64,000 nucleotides of DNA from Methylomicrobium lacus_A (GCF_041897535.1 NZ_CP169217.1:3038001-3102000); one strand, 5' to 3'. Shown: positions 48,338 through 60,673, counted from the stretch's first letter. Numbers and translations are program-made. The notes: a model not told the origin generated them from the letters alone.

Positions 48338-50145
48338 AATAACTGCGCTCCGGCCGCAAAATGAATCTGAAAGGACGAGCCCGATTCGTGCAAAGGCACG
48401 GCGAAATCGATCCTGAGCGGCCCGACCGGCGATATCCAGCGGATACCGAACCCCGCGCCGACCTTCGCATCGAACGCGCCGAAGCTGTTATAGGCATTGC
48501 CGGCGTCGACGAAAGCGGCCACGCCCCATTTTTCGTCGAGGAATTGTTCATATTCGAGACTCAGGACGCTCAGCAACTTGCCGCCGGTGACCTCGCCTTC
48601 CTTGTTTTTGGGGCCGAGTTCTTTGTATTCGTAGCCGCGGATCGATTGTGCGCCGCCGGTATAATAGCGGTAGCTTGCCGGCAGCTTGTCGAAATCGCTG
48701 ACCAGGGTAGCGCCGAACTCGCCGCGGGTGATGAAGCGGCCCGACCAGGGCACGCCGGCAACCCATTTGCCGCCGGCGCCGGCCTGCAGAAAGCTGACAT
48801 CGGATATCACAGAATCATGCGCGCCGGCGAAAGCGAAATTCAATTGATAGCCCCGCGTTTCCCTGACCGGCGAATTGCTCTGCGTGTATTGCAGGCGAAG
48901 GCCCGGAACCAGCAGCCGCGAGCTGTTGTCGACATCGGCGGAGCGGTAGGCTTCGTATATATAGTCCAGAAAGCTGTTTAGCTTCCAGCCGCCGCTTGAG
49001 ATGTGCTGCCTTTGCAGGGACAGTTTGAACTGGTCCGAGGTGAACGTGTCGGGTTCTTCATGTTTAAAGCCGGCGCCGAAGCTGAAAAAATCGGTCGTCG
49101 GATTTTGCAGCGGGATGTTGTAGCGGCTTTCCAGCGTGGATAAAACCGGCGAAACGGCCAGTTCGGCGCTCAGCGTATGGCCGCGGCGGTTCACTCTTCG
49201 ATTCGTATAGGCCAGACTGAACAGGGGGCCGTAATTGGTATCGTAGCCGATGCCGACTTCATACCGGTGCTTTTTCTGCGGCTGCAGCGCTATGGCGATC
49301 GGCACCTTCAAGCCGAGAGCCTCTTCGATGGCAGGCTTGATTTCCAGGCTGCTGAAATAGCCGCCGAGGCTCAAATTATTGTAAGTGTCGGCCAGTTTGC
49401 GGCTCGAATAGGGGTCGCCCTCCGTGAACGGGATGAAGCGCCGGACAAATTCCGGTTGCAGAATGTCCTGTTCGATAGTCAATTCGCCGAACGCATAGCG
49501 GCGGCCGGAGGCATAGGCCAGTACGATCACCGCGCTGTTGCGTTCGGTATCGACTTGAATCGCGCTTTTTTCGAATTTGGCATCGAAATAGCCGCGTTCC
49601 TGCGCCAGCGATTGCAGGCTTTTTTTGAAGGCTTCGTAGCGTCCGTGATCCAGAACCTGGCCGATCTTCATGGGAGTTTTTTTTAGCAACCGGGCAAACG
49701 CCGGGTCCGATTCCGCTTCCCCCGAAACGCGGATGTCGAGTGCCGCTACGGTCACCGGCGTCCCCGGATGAATCTCAAAATCCGCACGCCAGCAGGCGGC
49801 GTCGAAGGCAAGATGTTTTTTGACGGCCGGATGATAATGGCCGAGTGCGCGCAGCGCCTTGCCGATTTCCTTATCGGCCTGCTCGAATAAACGTTCGACC
49901 CGCCAGCGGGGAGCGTCGCAAGGTTCCTTGATCAGGCTCAGAAAGGCGCGGACATTGTCATGCAAGGGGCCTGCGATGCCGGAAATCTTGATGGCCGGTT
50001 TGGCCGATCCGGTCATGCCAAGCGGCAGGGCGCGGCGTAACAGGCCGGAAATGCCGGAGTCCGCCGCCTGTGCAGGAAACAGTCCGCCGAGGATCAGCAA
50101 CGCGGCCAGGATCGGGTATTGAGTCGGGCATCTGGTGATACTCAT
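48334..50145 (-). CDS. tamA: Translocation and assembly module subunit TamA
   Basis: TamA is an Omp85-family outer-membrane protein. The 603-residue product has a signal peptide (cleavage probably after PAQA, residues 24-28). Three N-terminal POTRA-like domains follow (about 60-270), then a C-terminal 16-strand barrel (about 280-603) with the RGYEYKELGPK loop (near 510, the Omp85 R-G-F/Y motif). The final strand ends FAAGAQLL. It is co-translated with tamB. Confidence 0.93.
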   Translation of the reverse strand: MSITRCPTQYPILAALLILGGLFPAQAADSGISGLLRRALPLGMTGSAKPAIKISGIAGPLHDNVRAFLSLIKEPCDAPRWRVERLFEQADKEIGKALRALGHYHPAVKKHLAFDAACWRADFEIHPGTPVTVAALDIRVSGEAESDPAFARLLKKTPMKIGQVLDHGRYEAFKKSLQSLAQERGYFDAKFEKSAIQVDTERNSAVIVLAYASGRRYAFGELTIEQDILQPEFVRRFIPFTEGDPYSSRKLADTYNNLSLGGYFSSLEIKPAIEEALGLKVPIAIALQPQKKHRYEVGIGYDTNYGPLFSLAYTNRRVNRRGHTLSAELAVSPVLSTLESRYNIPLQNPTTDFFSFGAGFKHEEPDTFTSDQFKLSLQRQHISSGGWKLNSFLDYIYEAYRSADVDNSSRLLVPGLRLQYTQSNSPVRETRGYQLNFAFAGAHDSVISDVSFLQAGAGGKWVAGVPWSGRFITRGEFGATLVSDFDKLPASYRYYTGGAQSIRGYEYKELGPKNKEGEVTGGKLLSVLSLEYEQFLDEKWGVAAFVDAGNAYNSFGAFDAKVGAGFGIRWISPVGPLRIDFAVPLHESGSSFQIHFAAGAQLL

Positions 50146-50449
50146 AAGCGCGAAGCCCCCCGAAGTTTGCTGACAGACGTTTCGGTAGCGAATCGGAGAC
50201 GGTAGAGGAAATCAATGCCGGTCGTGAAAAATCGGGCCGAGCGTCTCCGGTTGACCGGACGGGTGAAGATTTTTCAATATCCGGTTTTATCCTATCACGT
50301 TTCAAATGCCTTGTGCTTCGGCATGCTGTTCCGGATACAACAAAAACGACTAAAAAAGCCGAACTTTTGCTTTTAAAAAGTCCTGCCGGCCATTACTATC
50401 GAGTCTGGTACGGTATTTTTTCAGCTTGCCGATAAGGAGCCCCCTGGCG
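50146..50449. other. Intergenic region between tamA and yihY (divergent)
   Basis: The 304 bases separate two divergent genes and should hold both promoters. I see no convincing paired -35/-10 elements. A small palindrome CCGGTTGACCGG lies near 50248-50259. AAGGAG at 50434-50439 is the ribosome binding site of the downstream gene. Confidence 0.45.
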
Positions 50450-51790
50450 ATGCCGAACTTCGATGCGATCAAACATTATCTGACGACTGAAATTTGGCGG
50501 GAATACGGCGAACCCCGTTCCGGCTTTGCCCAAAGGATAGCCGCGTTACTGCGCGGCATGCTGATTCTGATCCGGGAAGCAACCGAGGGCGATCTGCGCT
50601 ACCGGGCGATGGGACTGGTCTATACGACCTTGCTGTCGTTGGCGCCGCTGCTGGCGGTCAGTTTTTCGATGCTGAAGGCGTTCGGCGTGCATAACCAGCT
50701 GATGCCGTTGCTGCTGAGTCTGCTGGAGCCGCTCGGCAGCAAAGGCGTGGAGATGGCCGGACAGATCATCGGTTATGTCGAAAACATCCATATCGGTGTT
50801 TTGGGCGCGGCCGGTTTGGTGGTATTGCTTTATTCGGTGGTTTCGCTGTTGAAAATCATCGAGGAATGCTTCAACCGGATCTGGCGCGTCGAGATGCCCA
50901 GAAACTGGATTCGCCGCAGCAGCGACTACCTGAGCATGTTGCTGGTCGGGCCGGTCCTGGTCGTTTCGGCGTTCGGCGTGATGGCATCGATGGCCAATAC
51001 CGCCTTCGCGCAGAAGCTGATCGCGCAAGAGCCTTTCGGCAGCGCCTATTATCTGGCCGGGTTGATTCTGCCTTATGTGTTGATCGTCGCGGCGCTGACC
51101 TTTCTTTACATGTTCATGCCGAATGCCCGGGTCAACTTTCGTTCCGCATTGGCCGGCGGCATCGCGGCCGGACTGACCTGGAAAATGGTCGGCTGGCTGT
51201 ACGGCATCTTCGTCGCGAAATCGGTCAGTTATAACGCGATCTATTCGAGTTTCGCGATCATTCTCTTGTCGATGATCTGGCTCTATGTCAGCTGGCTGAT
51301 CGTGCTGCTGGGCGGCGTGATTTCATTTCTGCACCAGCACCCGCGCTATCTTCTGCACAAAAACAAAAAACCGGACCTGACGCATCGTCAGCAGGAGTAT
51401 CTCGGTTTCCTGATCATGTATCTGATCGGCAAGGCGTATTACGAGGGCCAAGCGCCGTGGACCTTGCATGCCTTGGCGGAGGCGGTCGAATTGCCCTGGG
51501 AGGCGGTCCAGCACATGGTGCAGGGTCTCGAAAAATCGGGATTCGTGATCGCGATCCAGTCCGAGCCGAATGCGTATCTTCCGGCCAGGGCGATCGAAAC
51601 GATCAGTCTCAAGGAGATTTACGCCTGCCTGCGCGCGTTTGACGGCCAAGCGCATATGACCGTGATGAGTCCAAAAATCGCCGAAAGCGTGCTGGATTTG
51701 ACCCTTCATATCGAGAACGCGGCGCAGGCTGTTCTGGATGGTCGGAGTTTGAGCGATCTGATTCATCCGCCGGTGGAAAGCGCCAAATAA
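50450..51790 (+). CDS. YihY/BrkB family inner-membrane protein
   Basis: The 446-residue product belongs to the YihY (formerly annotated ribonuclease BN, a wrong assignment for E. coli YihY) family. It has about six membrane segments in the first 280 residues, conserved GLVYTTLLSLAPLLAVSFSM near 45-65 and FNRIWRVEMPRNWIRR near 140. A soluble C-terminal winged-helix-like region follows. The ATG at 50450 has AAGGAG 10 nt upstream. A TTG 8 codons earlier lacks such a signal. The physiological function is not established. Confidence 0.9.
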   Translation: MPNFDAIKHYLTTEIWREYGEPRSGFAQRIAALLRGMLILIREATEGDLRYRAMGLVYTTLLSLAPLLAVSFSMLKAFGVHNQLMPLLLSLLEPLGSKGVEMAGQIIGYVENIHIGVLGAAGLVVLLYSVVSLLKIIEECFNRIWRVEMPRNWIRRSSDYLSMLLVGPVLVVSAFGVMASMANTAFAQKLIAQEPFGSAYYLAGLILPYVLIVAALTFLYMFMPNARVNFRSALAGGIAAGLTWKMVGWLYGIFVAKSVSYNAIYSSFAIILLSMIWLYVSWLIVLLGGVISFLHQHPRYLLHKNKKPDLTHRQQEYLGFLIMYLIGKAYYEGQAPWTLHALAEAVELPWEAVQHMVQGLEKSGFVIAIQSEPNAYLPARAIETISLKEIYACLRAFDGQAHMTVMSPKIAESVLDLTLHIENAAQAVLDGRSLSDLIHPPVESAK

Positions 51791-51831
51791 GCCGGGGTGA
51801 GGTAAGTGCCTGCCAGCCTTCCTGTGTTTCT

Positions 51832-51860
51832 CTGAATTTTAATCCGGCTTCCGCTAAAAT
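51832..51860 (+). promoter_or_regulatory. Candidate promoter before lnt
   Basis: CTGAAT (51832-51837) and TAAAAT (51855-51860) are spaced 17 bp in the 120-bp gap before lnt. The -35 is weak (TGA core only). Confidence 0.35.
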
Positions 51861-51910
51861 ACGCGCTCAGTTCGGCTTATGGCCTGATCTTATTACGCTA
51901 GCTCCCTGCC

Positions 51911-53467
51911 TTGAAACCTTTTCGCGAAAACTTCAATTTCTCCAGGCCCATTCTTGGGGACGTTATCGCGCTCGTTGCCGGAGTCGTCTATACCCTGGCG
52001 TTTGCGCCTTTCAATTTATCCTATGCCGTCTTTCCCGCGCTGGCCTGCCTGTTTTTTGCGACCTTAGCCTTAAGCCCGAAGCGTGCCGCTCTCAGAGGTT
52101 ATGTATTCGGTCTGGGTCAGTTCGGTTTGGGCGTTTCCTGGGTCTATGTCAGCGTGCATGACTATGGCGGCGGAGGTCTGCTCGGCTCGCTGTTGATTGC
52201 CGGCCTATTCGTCGGCTTTTGGGCGCTGTTTCCCGCGCTAGCGGTGTATCTCGCGACCCAGTTGCCGTATAAACGGTCCAGTCGTCTGCTTTTATGTCCG
52301 CTGCTGTGGGTGTTGGTCGACTATCTGCGCGGGCGCATCGTGCTGGAAGGTTTTCCCTGGCTGCAAATCGCCTACTCGCAACTGGACACGCCGCTGGCCG
52401 GCTATATTCCTCTCGTCGGCGGCTATGGCACCGGCTTACTTGCGGCGCTTTCGGCCGCCCTGCTGGTCGGCATCGCAAGCAAACCCAAATCCTCGTTATG
52501 GATGCTGGCGAGTTTAGCTGGATTATGGATTGCCGGCGGCTGGTTAAGGACGCAGGCATGGACGCAGCCGATTGGAGAGCCGATCAAGACCGCCCTGATT
52601 CAGGGCAATGTCGCGCAGGACAAAAAATGGCTGCCCGAAACCCGGATCGGCACGATCCTGCGCTATAGCCAGATGACCGAGGCGCATTGGGATTCGCAAG
52701 TGATCGTCTGGCCGGAATCGGCGGTGCCGGCGTATTTGTCCGATGTATACGACGCTTTCCTGTTGCCGTTGGGTCAGGCCGCGAAAGCGCATCGGACCGA
52801 TCTGATCGTCAGCGTGCCGTCCTACGGCAATACCGAAGGGGAAAAATACAATTCGGTCATTACGCTGGGCAGGGAAGCCGGGATGTACCGCAAGGTGCAT
52901 CTTTTGCCTTTCGGGGAATACATGCCGTGGCAGCCGGTATCGGGCTGGATTCTGTCTCATTTCAACATGCGCCTGAGCCAGTTTACGCCGGGCAGGCCGG
53001 ACCAGCCTTTGCTCAGCGCGGGCGGCTACCGCTTCAGCACCTCGATCTGCTATGAGGATGCGTTTGCGGAGAATGCGCTGCGCGGTTTGCCGGAGGCGGC
53101 TTACCTGGTTAATGCGACCAATGACGCCTGGTTCGGCGACTCGATCGAACCGCACCAGCATTTGCAGATGGCCAGGATGCGCGCCTTGGAGGCGGGGCGG
53201 TATCTGTTGCGCTCGACCAATACCGGCGCGACCGCGATCATTTCGCCCGAGGGAAAAGTGCTCAGTCAGGCGCCGTTGTTCACCGCGACCACGTTGACCG
53301 GTACGATAGAGCCGATGGCCGGCCTGACGCCGTTTGCGCGGCTGGGCGGGGATGCGCCGATCGTGCTGTTTATGCTGGCGCTGTTGCTGATGATATTGAT
53401 CGAAGGCAATACGCAGGTCATCGGCGCATGTCTTGGCAAGGCGAGACGTTGCGAAGGAAAACCTTGA
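51911..53467 (+). CDS. lnt: Apolipoprotein N-acyltransferase
   Basis: Lnt adds the third acyl chain to the N-terminal Cys of lipoproteins in the inner membrane, the last step before Lol sorting. The 518-residue protein has several N-terminal membrane helices and a nitrilase-like periplasmic domain. The catalytic Glu is in VIVWPESAVPAY, Lys in MYRKVHLLPFGEYMPW and the nucleophile Cys in TSICYEDAF. A C-terminal membrane helix is present. The start is TTG at 51911 with no clear ribosome binding site. It acts in the same pathway as lspA (54148-54639). Confidence 0.94.
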   Translation: MKPFRENFNFSRPILGDVIALVAGVVYTLAFAPFNLSYAVFPALACLFFATLALSPKRAALRGYVFGLGQFGLGVSWVYVSVHDYGGGGLLGSLLIAGLFVGFWALFPALAVYLATQLPYKRSSRLLLCPLLWVLVDYLRGRIVLEGFPWLQIAYSQLDTPLAGYIPLVGGYGTGLLAALSAALLVGIASKPKSSLWMLASLAGLWIAGGWLRTQAWTQPIGEPIKTALIQGNVAQDKKWLPETRIGTILRYSQMTEAHWDSQVIVWPESAVPAYLSDVYDAFLLPLGQAAKAHRTDLIVSVPSYGNTEGEKYNSVITLGREAGMYRKVHLLPFGEYMPWQPVSGWILSHFNMRLSQFTPGRPDQPLLSAGGYRFSTSICYEDAFAENALRGLPEAAYLVNATNDAWFGDSIEPHQHLQMARMRALEAGRYLLRSTNTGATAIISPEGKVLSQAPLFTATTLTGTIEPMAGLTPFARLGGDAPIVLFMLALLLMILIEGNTQVIGACLGKARRCEGKP

Positions 53468-53506
53468 TTCAAGCGCAAATTTAAGCCGTTAGGCGGCGTT
53501 TGTTTG

Positions 53507-53512
53507 TATAAT
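53507..53512 (+). promoter_or_regulatory. Candidate -10 element of rlpA
   Basis: Perfect TATAAT 65 bp before rlpA, without a good -35 hexamer at 16-18 bp. It suggests that rlpA has its own promoter. Confidence 0.35.
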
Positions 53513-53576
53513 CAGAAAACTATTAAGACCTCTTTTTTATTGCGGTTTTATCGTTTTACTGCGAGGTTGCCGAACT

Positions 53577-54107
53577 ATGCCGATGATCACTGAGTTGCAA
53601 AGGGTTCAAAAGAAGACGGTACTCTTCGGCGCCGTGTTGAGTGCGGCGCTGTTCAGCGGCTGCGCGACCAAGCCGGCCGTATCGCCGGGATTGTATCAAC
53701 CAAGCAAAGTCCAGCATGCCGAAAATTACCGGCACAAGGCCGCCTATAATCGACCTTATCAGGTTCGAGGTCGCACCTATTATCCGATGACCTCGGCGGC
53801 GGGCTACAAGGAATTCGGCATTGCTTCCTGGTATGGCTCGGAGTCGGGGAACACAACCGCGATGGGAACGCGGTTCAGGCCGCACAGCCTGACCGCCGCG
53901 CATAAAACCTTGCCGTTACCCTGCAAGGTCAGGGTGACCAATCTGCATAACGGCCGTTCGGTTGATGTGGTGGTCAATGACCGAGGGCCCTTCAAGAAGG
54001 GGCGGCTGATCGATTTATCGAAAGCCGCCGCCAGAAAGATAGGCATTCGCGGGATGGCCAAGGTCAAAGTCGAGTATATCGGCAATCCCGGCAGCGAGAT
54101 TGACTGA
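53577..54107 (+). CDS. rlpA: RlpA-type septal lipoprotein with double-psi beta-barrel domain
   Basis: RlpA proteins are lipoproteins that bind or cleave denuded peptidoglycan at division sites. The 176-residue product has a lipobox FSGC (lipidated Cys near 28) and the double-psi beta-barrel domain (about 80-170). Family blocks are GIASWYGSESGNTTAMGTRF, TAAHKTLPLPCKVRVTNL and VVVNDRGPFKKGRLIDLS. The SPOR domain often found at the C-terminus is absent. Lipoprotein genes lnt and lspA flank it. Confidence 0.92.
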   Translation: MPMITELQRVQKKTVLFGAVLSAALFSGCATKPAVSPGLYQPSKVQHAENYRHKAAYNRPYQVRGRTYYPMTSAAGYKEFGIASWYGSESGNTTAMGTRFRPHSLTAAHKTLPLPCKVRVTNLHNGRSVDVVVNDRGPFKKGRLIDLSKAAARKIGIRGMAKVKVEYIGNPGSEID

Positions 54108-54147
54108 GGATTTGAACCCTGCGATACGCCTGATTTTAAGGCAAGGT

Positions 54148-54635
54148 TTAGCCGGGTTCTTTTTTGGCCGAACCAAACCAGCCGAACGATTCGGCCAGCA
54201 TCAGAAACACCCCCAGGTTGATCGCGGCGTCGGCGATATTGAACGCCGGGAAATGCGAGTTGCCGTAATACACGTCGATAAAATCGATCACATAACCGTA
54301 GGCCACCCGGTCGATCAGGTTGCCGACCGCGCCGCCGAGGATCAGTGCCAATGAAGCCCCGAGCAAATGCTCATGCTTTTGCAGTTTGGCGAGCCAGATC
54401 GTGATCGCGACGCTGATCGTCAGCGCCAGTCCCGAAAAAAACCAGCGCTGCCAGCCGCCGGCCTCGCTCAGAAAGCTGAACGCGGCGCCGGTGTTATGCA
54501 CATAGGTCAGATTGAAGTACGGCATGACCGGAATCGATTCGTACAAATGCATCGAGACGTCGATCGTCAACTTGCTGCCCTGGTCGAGCAGCACCGCGAA
54601 CAGGGTTAACCAAAGCCATTTCAACATCGGCATGA

Positions 54636-54639
<4 letters not shown>
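54148..54639 (-). CDS. lspA: Lipoprotein signal peptidase II
   Basis: LspA cleaves the signal peptide of prolipoproteins before the lipidated Cys in the inner membrane. With the ATG at 54639 the product has 163 residues and four predicted membrane helices. The conserved Asp pair is present, in GGAVGNLIDRVAYGYVIDF (about 108-126) and FPAFNIADAAI (about 136-146). The ATG overlaps the ileS stop (ATGA). A second ATG two codons downstream is possible. The ribF-ileS-lspA order is typical. A weak, long-looped pairing GAACCC/GGGTTC with TTTTTT near 54114-54165 might end rlpA. Confidence 0.95.
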
Positions 54640-57444
<2,805 letters not shown>

Positions 57445-57461
<17 letters not shown>

Positions 57462-58398
57462 AAGCTTTCGAATCGGCAAAAATCTTTTGGGTGACGGCCA
57501 CATCATTCTCGATCTGGGCCTTCAGTTTTTCGAGGGAATGAAAACGCATTTCATCGCGGATTTTGTGCTTGAAATGCACTTCCACATAGCGTCCGTAAAT
57601 TTCCCGGTTAAAATTGAATAAATGGGTTTCGAGGATCACTTTCGAGCCGCCGTCGACGGTCGGCCGCGTGCCGACATTGGCGATGCCCTGAATGGCTTCC
57701 TCGCCGAGCCCGGTCATGGTGACCGCGAAAACGCCCTGCAACGGCGTATTCTTGCGATGCAATTTGATGTTGGCGGTCGGAAAACCCAGCGCTCTGCCGC
57801 GTTTTTCGCCATGCACGATGCGGCCGCAGACCGAATAACTACGGCCCAGCAATTGTTCGGCCTGGGCGAGATTGCCGGCCGTCAACGCGTCCCGGATCAA
57901 CGTGCTGCTGACGCGGAGTCCGTCGACATAAAACGAACCGGTGTCTTCGACCGTAAATCCCCAGTGCAGGCCTTTTTCCTGCAGCATCGCAAAATTGCCG
58001 CGCCTGGCCTTGCCGAAATGAAAATCGTCGCCGATCACCAGATGTTTGACATTCAATTTCTCGATCAGAATGTCATCGATGAATTTTTCGGCGTCCAGAT
58101 TCGCAAACTGCCGATTGAAGCGCATGACCAGCAAATAATCGACCGGAAGCCCGGCAAAATCGATCACTTTTTCCCTAAGGCGCATCAGCCGGGACGGCGC
58201 GTTGTCGCCGAGAAAATATTCCAGCGGCTGCGGCTCAAAAATCATCACCACGACCGGAAGTCCGGTCGCCCGGCCTTTGGCGGCCAGTTTCTCGATCACC
58301 GCGCGATGGCCCAAATGCAGGCCGTCGAAATTTCCGATCGTGAGCACGCAGCCCGGATCGAGCGGCTCCAGATGGGATAAGCCTCTGATTACACGCAT
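57445..58398 (-). CDS. ribF: Bifunctional riboflavin kinase/FAD synthetase
   Basis: RibF converts riboflavin to FMN and then to FAD. The 317-residue product has the N-terminal nucleotidyl-transferase domain with VLTIGNFDGLHLGH (the GNFDGxHxGH signature) and the C-terminal flavokinase domain with RALGFPTANIKLH and GIANVGTRPTV. I chose the ATG at 58398 (MRVIRGLSHLE), as in relatives, over one 6 codons upstream. There is no clear ribosome binding site. murJ and rpsT, often neighbours in gammaproteobacteria, are not next to it here. Confidence 0.95.
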
Positions 58399-58580
58399 GG
58401 CATACGCTTCAAACACGCGGGTGGAGTCGGGATCGGTCCTGCCGTTAAGCAGTAAGGCATGGTTTGACCTGTAACGGCGGACTCAGAAAAGGCATAAATC
58501 AGCGCTGCGTTCAATTAAAACTGCCGATTCTATCATGATTAGCGTGGCAGGGTAGGTGCCGGATACGTTTTTGGGCGTTA

Positions 58581-58615
58581 CGCGATGGGGGACGAAATAC
58601 GTCGTCCCCATCGCG
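58581..58615. repeat. GC-rich hairpin behind the small membrane protein gene
   Basis: CGCGATGGGGGACG (58581-58594) and CGTCCCCATCGCG (58603-58615) pair with a single bulged G and an 8-nt loop. It lies 9 bp beyond the stop of the minus-strand gene at 58624 and between two convergent-free spacers. No T-tract follows in either direction, so it is a possible stability or attenuation structure or a member of a palindrome family. Confidence 0.5.
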
Positions 58616-58623
58616 TGGTTGCA

Positions 58624-58926
58624 CTATTTGGCTGCCGGAGCGCTCGGCGCCGCATCCGGGGTGGGCGTTGGAACCGGGGCCGGGGCGGGCGCTACGATTT
58701 GTGCCGGAGTTTCCTTCAGCGCCTTGGCTTCTTTTTCGCGTTTCAGCCCTTCGCCGTACAGGGTGACGGTAATCATGATCAGGATCGGCGTGATCATCGC
58801 GATCATAAAACGCGTGGGCTCTTTCAGGAAAAAAAGCGGCCATTTCGGTTTGATCATGCCGAGCACAAAGAAAATAACCGTAAACGCTGCCAACTGAAAA
58901 GAAAAATTTACTAAATCATTTACCAT
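58624..58926 (-). CDS. Small membrane protein with Pro/Ala-rich tail, unknown function
   Basis: The 100-residue product has two predicted membrane segments (about 8-25 and 38-57), with KPKWPLFFLKEPTRF between them. A charged stretch follows (KREKEAKALKETPAQ, about 62-77), then a low-complexity tail of Ala, Pro and Thr. It resembles no family I can name. The tail suggests a flexible domain on one side of the membrane. It is monocistronic and divergent from qmcA. Confidence 0.7.
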   Translation of the reverse strand: MVNDLVNFSFQLAAFTVIFFVLGMIKPKWPLFFLKEPTRFMIAMITPILIMITVTLYGEGLKREKEAKALKETPAQIVAPAPAPVPTPTPDAAPSAPAAK

Positions 58927-59291
58927 AATGAGTTGCCTGTAAAAACGAGTAAAAGCCGAGAGTTGCGGGGAGCATGATTCCCGCGGTTTGCAACCCGTTA
59001 CTATACCATTCCGACGCGCCGAAATTAATCCTCCGCCTGATCAAAGGGATAATATTCGGGTATTTTTGCACGCGCAGGCTTGATCTCCAGGAAGCGGAAT
59101 GAACGCAGTCAAGGTAGCGGCATTCGGCGTCTTGGATGCTTTATATGGTGAAAAATGGGGCGATTGTGATATAAATCGCGCTAAGTCTTCACGCAGCCTA
59201 AATTAGTTGCAACCGCCGGCAGGCAGCAAGTTTTCTGTGCCATACTGTTGGCTGTCATTCACCTTTTCAACCTGAGAAATGAGGAGGCCCC
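58927..59291. other. Intergenic region between the small membrane protein and qmcA (divergent)
   Basis: These 365 bases are free of convincing genes. They contain the inverted repeat GCGATT-N8-AATCGC at 59160-59179 and a GAGGAGG ribosome binding site before qmcA (near 59281-59287). No clear sigma70 promoter pair was found. Confidence 0.5.
59160..59179. repeat. Inverted repeat GCGATT-N8-AATCGC
   Basis: A 20-bp dyad with 6-bp arms lies 113 bp before qmcA. Its inner part TGTGATATA resembles a CRP/FNR-type half-site only weakly. It could be an operator for qmcA-nfeD or for the divergent gene. Confidence 0.3.
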
Positions 59292-60218
59292 ATGGGCTTT
59301 GGCGCGTTCGTTTTAGTCTTGTTGGTGCTGGCGATATTGCTGGTGTTTTTGTCGGTAAAACCCGTTCCCCAGGGTATGGAATATACGGTCGAGCGCTTCG
59401 GCCGTTATACCAATACCTTGACCCCAGGCTTGAATATCATCATGCCGGTCATCGATAAGATCGGCCGTAAAATGATCATGATGGAGCAGGTGCTGGATGT
59501 GCCGTCGCAGGAGGTGATTACCAAGGACAATGCGATGGTGACCGTCGACGGCGTGGTGTTCTATCAGGTCATGGATGCCGCGAAAGCCGCGTACGAAGTC
59601 AGCAAGCTGGAATGGGCGATACTGAATCTGGTGATGACCAACATCCGGACTGTGATGGGTTCGATGGATCTGGATGAGTTGCTGTCACGGCGCGACGACA
59701 TCAATGCGCGCTTGCTGACGGTGGTCGACGATGCGACGACGCCATGGGGCATCAAAGCCACACGGATCGAAATCAAGGACATCGCGCCGCCGAAAGACCT
59801 GGTCGAAGCGATGGGCAAACAGATGAAGGCGGAACGCTTGAAACGCGCCTCGATTCTGGAAGCGGAAGGGCTCCGGCAATCCGAAATTCTGCGCGCCGAA
59901 GGCGCTCAGCAGGCGGCGGTTCTGGAGGCCGAAGGCCGCAAGGAAGCCGCCTATCGGGATGCCGATGCGCGGGAGCGTCTGGCGCAAGCCGAAGCTCGGG
60001 CGACCCTGATGGTGTCCGAAGCGATCGGCAAGGGCGACCTGAACGCGATCAATTATTTCATCGCGCAAAAATATATCGACGCGCTGCAAAAAATCGCTTC
60101 CGCCGAAAACGGCAAATTGATCTTCATGCCGCTCGAAGCCTCCAGTGTGATCGGCGCGCTGGGCGGCATCGGCGAACTGGCCAAGGAAGCGATGGGCAAA
60201 AACACCAAAGGCGCGTAA
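59292..60218 (+). CDS. qmcA: Paraslipin / SPFH (Band 7) membrane protein, QmcA-like
   Basis: The 308-residue product has an N-terminal membrane helix (about 4-24) and the SPFH domain (VPQGMEYTVERFGRYTNTL, DVPSQEVITKDNAMVTVDGV, RIEIKDIAPP). A long coiled coil rich in Glu, Ala and Arg (about 175-240, AEGLRQSEILRAEGAQQAAV) and a glycine-rich tail follow. SPFH proteins form large membrane-bound cages that organise lipid domains and control membrane proteases. The downstream nfeD overlaps it by one base, the common SPFH-NfeD pairing. Confidence 0.93.
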   Translation: MGFGAFVLVLLVLAILLVFLSVKPVPQGMEYTVERFGRYTNTLTPGLNIIMPVIDKIGRKMIMMEQVLDVPSQEVITKDNAMVTVDGVVFYQVMDAAKAAYEVSKLEWAILNLVMTNIRTVMGSMDLDELLSRRDDINARLLTVVDDATTPWGIKATRIEIKDIAPPKDLVEAMGKQMKAERLKRASILEAEGLRQSEILRAEGAQQAAVLEAEGRKEAAYRDADARERLAQAEARATLMVSEAIGKGDLNAINYFIAQKYIDALQKIASAENGKLIFMPLEASSVIGALGGIGELAKEAMGKNTKGA

Positions 60219-60673
60219 TGGAAATGGCGATGAGCGAACTGGATTTTGTCTTCTGGTACTGGTGGGTATGGGCGCTGCTGCTGTTGGTGATCGAACTGCT
60301 CGCGCCCGGCTTCTTCTTTCTGTGGATGTCTGCGGCGGGTTTCGTGACCGGCTGTCTGGTCTTCCTATTTCCCGATACGCCTGAAAATTTTCAAATCTTT
60401 GAATTTTCGATACTGTCGGTCGCCGCGATCGCGGTTTGGCGCTTTTATGTCAAAAAACACCCGATAGAAAGCGACCGTCCGCTTTTGAACAAGCGCGGCG
60501 CGCAATACATCGGCCGCGTTTTCAATCTGTACACGCCGATCGAAAACGGCCAGGGCAAGATCAGGGTGGGAGATTCCATTTGGACGGTACACGGGCCCGA
60601 TTGCGACATTCACACCAAGGTCCGGGTGGTTTCGGTGAACGGTACCGTCTTCGAAGTCGAGAAAGTGGAATAG
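60218..60673 (+). CDS. NfeD family membrane protein
   Basis: NfeD-like proteins partner with SPFH proteins in the membrane. The 151-residue product has two or three hydrophobic segments (WYWWVWALLLLVIELLAPGF near 12-31, LWMSAAGFVTGCLVFLF near 33-49 and a further one) and a C-terminal OB-like domain (GRVFNLYTPIENGQGKIRVG, DCDIHTKVRVVSVNGTVFEV). Its ATG shares a base with the qmcA stop (TAATG). A longer open frame starting inside qmcA is only a read-through artefact. Confidence 0.88.
   Translation: MEMAMSELDFVFWYWWVWALLLLVIELLAPGFFFLWMSAAGFVTGCLVFLFPDTPENFQIFEFSILSVAAIAVWRFYVKKHPIESDRPLLNKRGAQYIGRVFNLYTPIENGQGKIRVGDSIWTVHGPDCDIHTKVRVVSVNGTVFEVEKVE

Noticed and set aside
54114..54165. Terminator between rlpA and lspA
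   Set aside because: GAACCC/GGGTTC with TTTTTT has a loop of about 34 nt and lies partly inside lspA, so it is too weak to call.
58581..58615. Intrinsic terminator for the small membrane protein
   Set aside because: The hairpin is strong but has no T-tract on either strand, so it is listed as a repeat.
59744..60673. Possible long protein joining part of qmcA with nfeD
   Set aside because: The first half is an out-of-frame translation of qmcA. NfeD starts at the ATG at 60218 that overlaps the qmcA stop, as in related SPFH-NfeD pairs.
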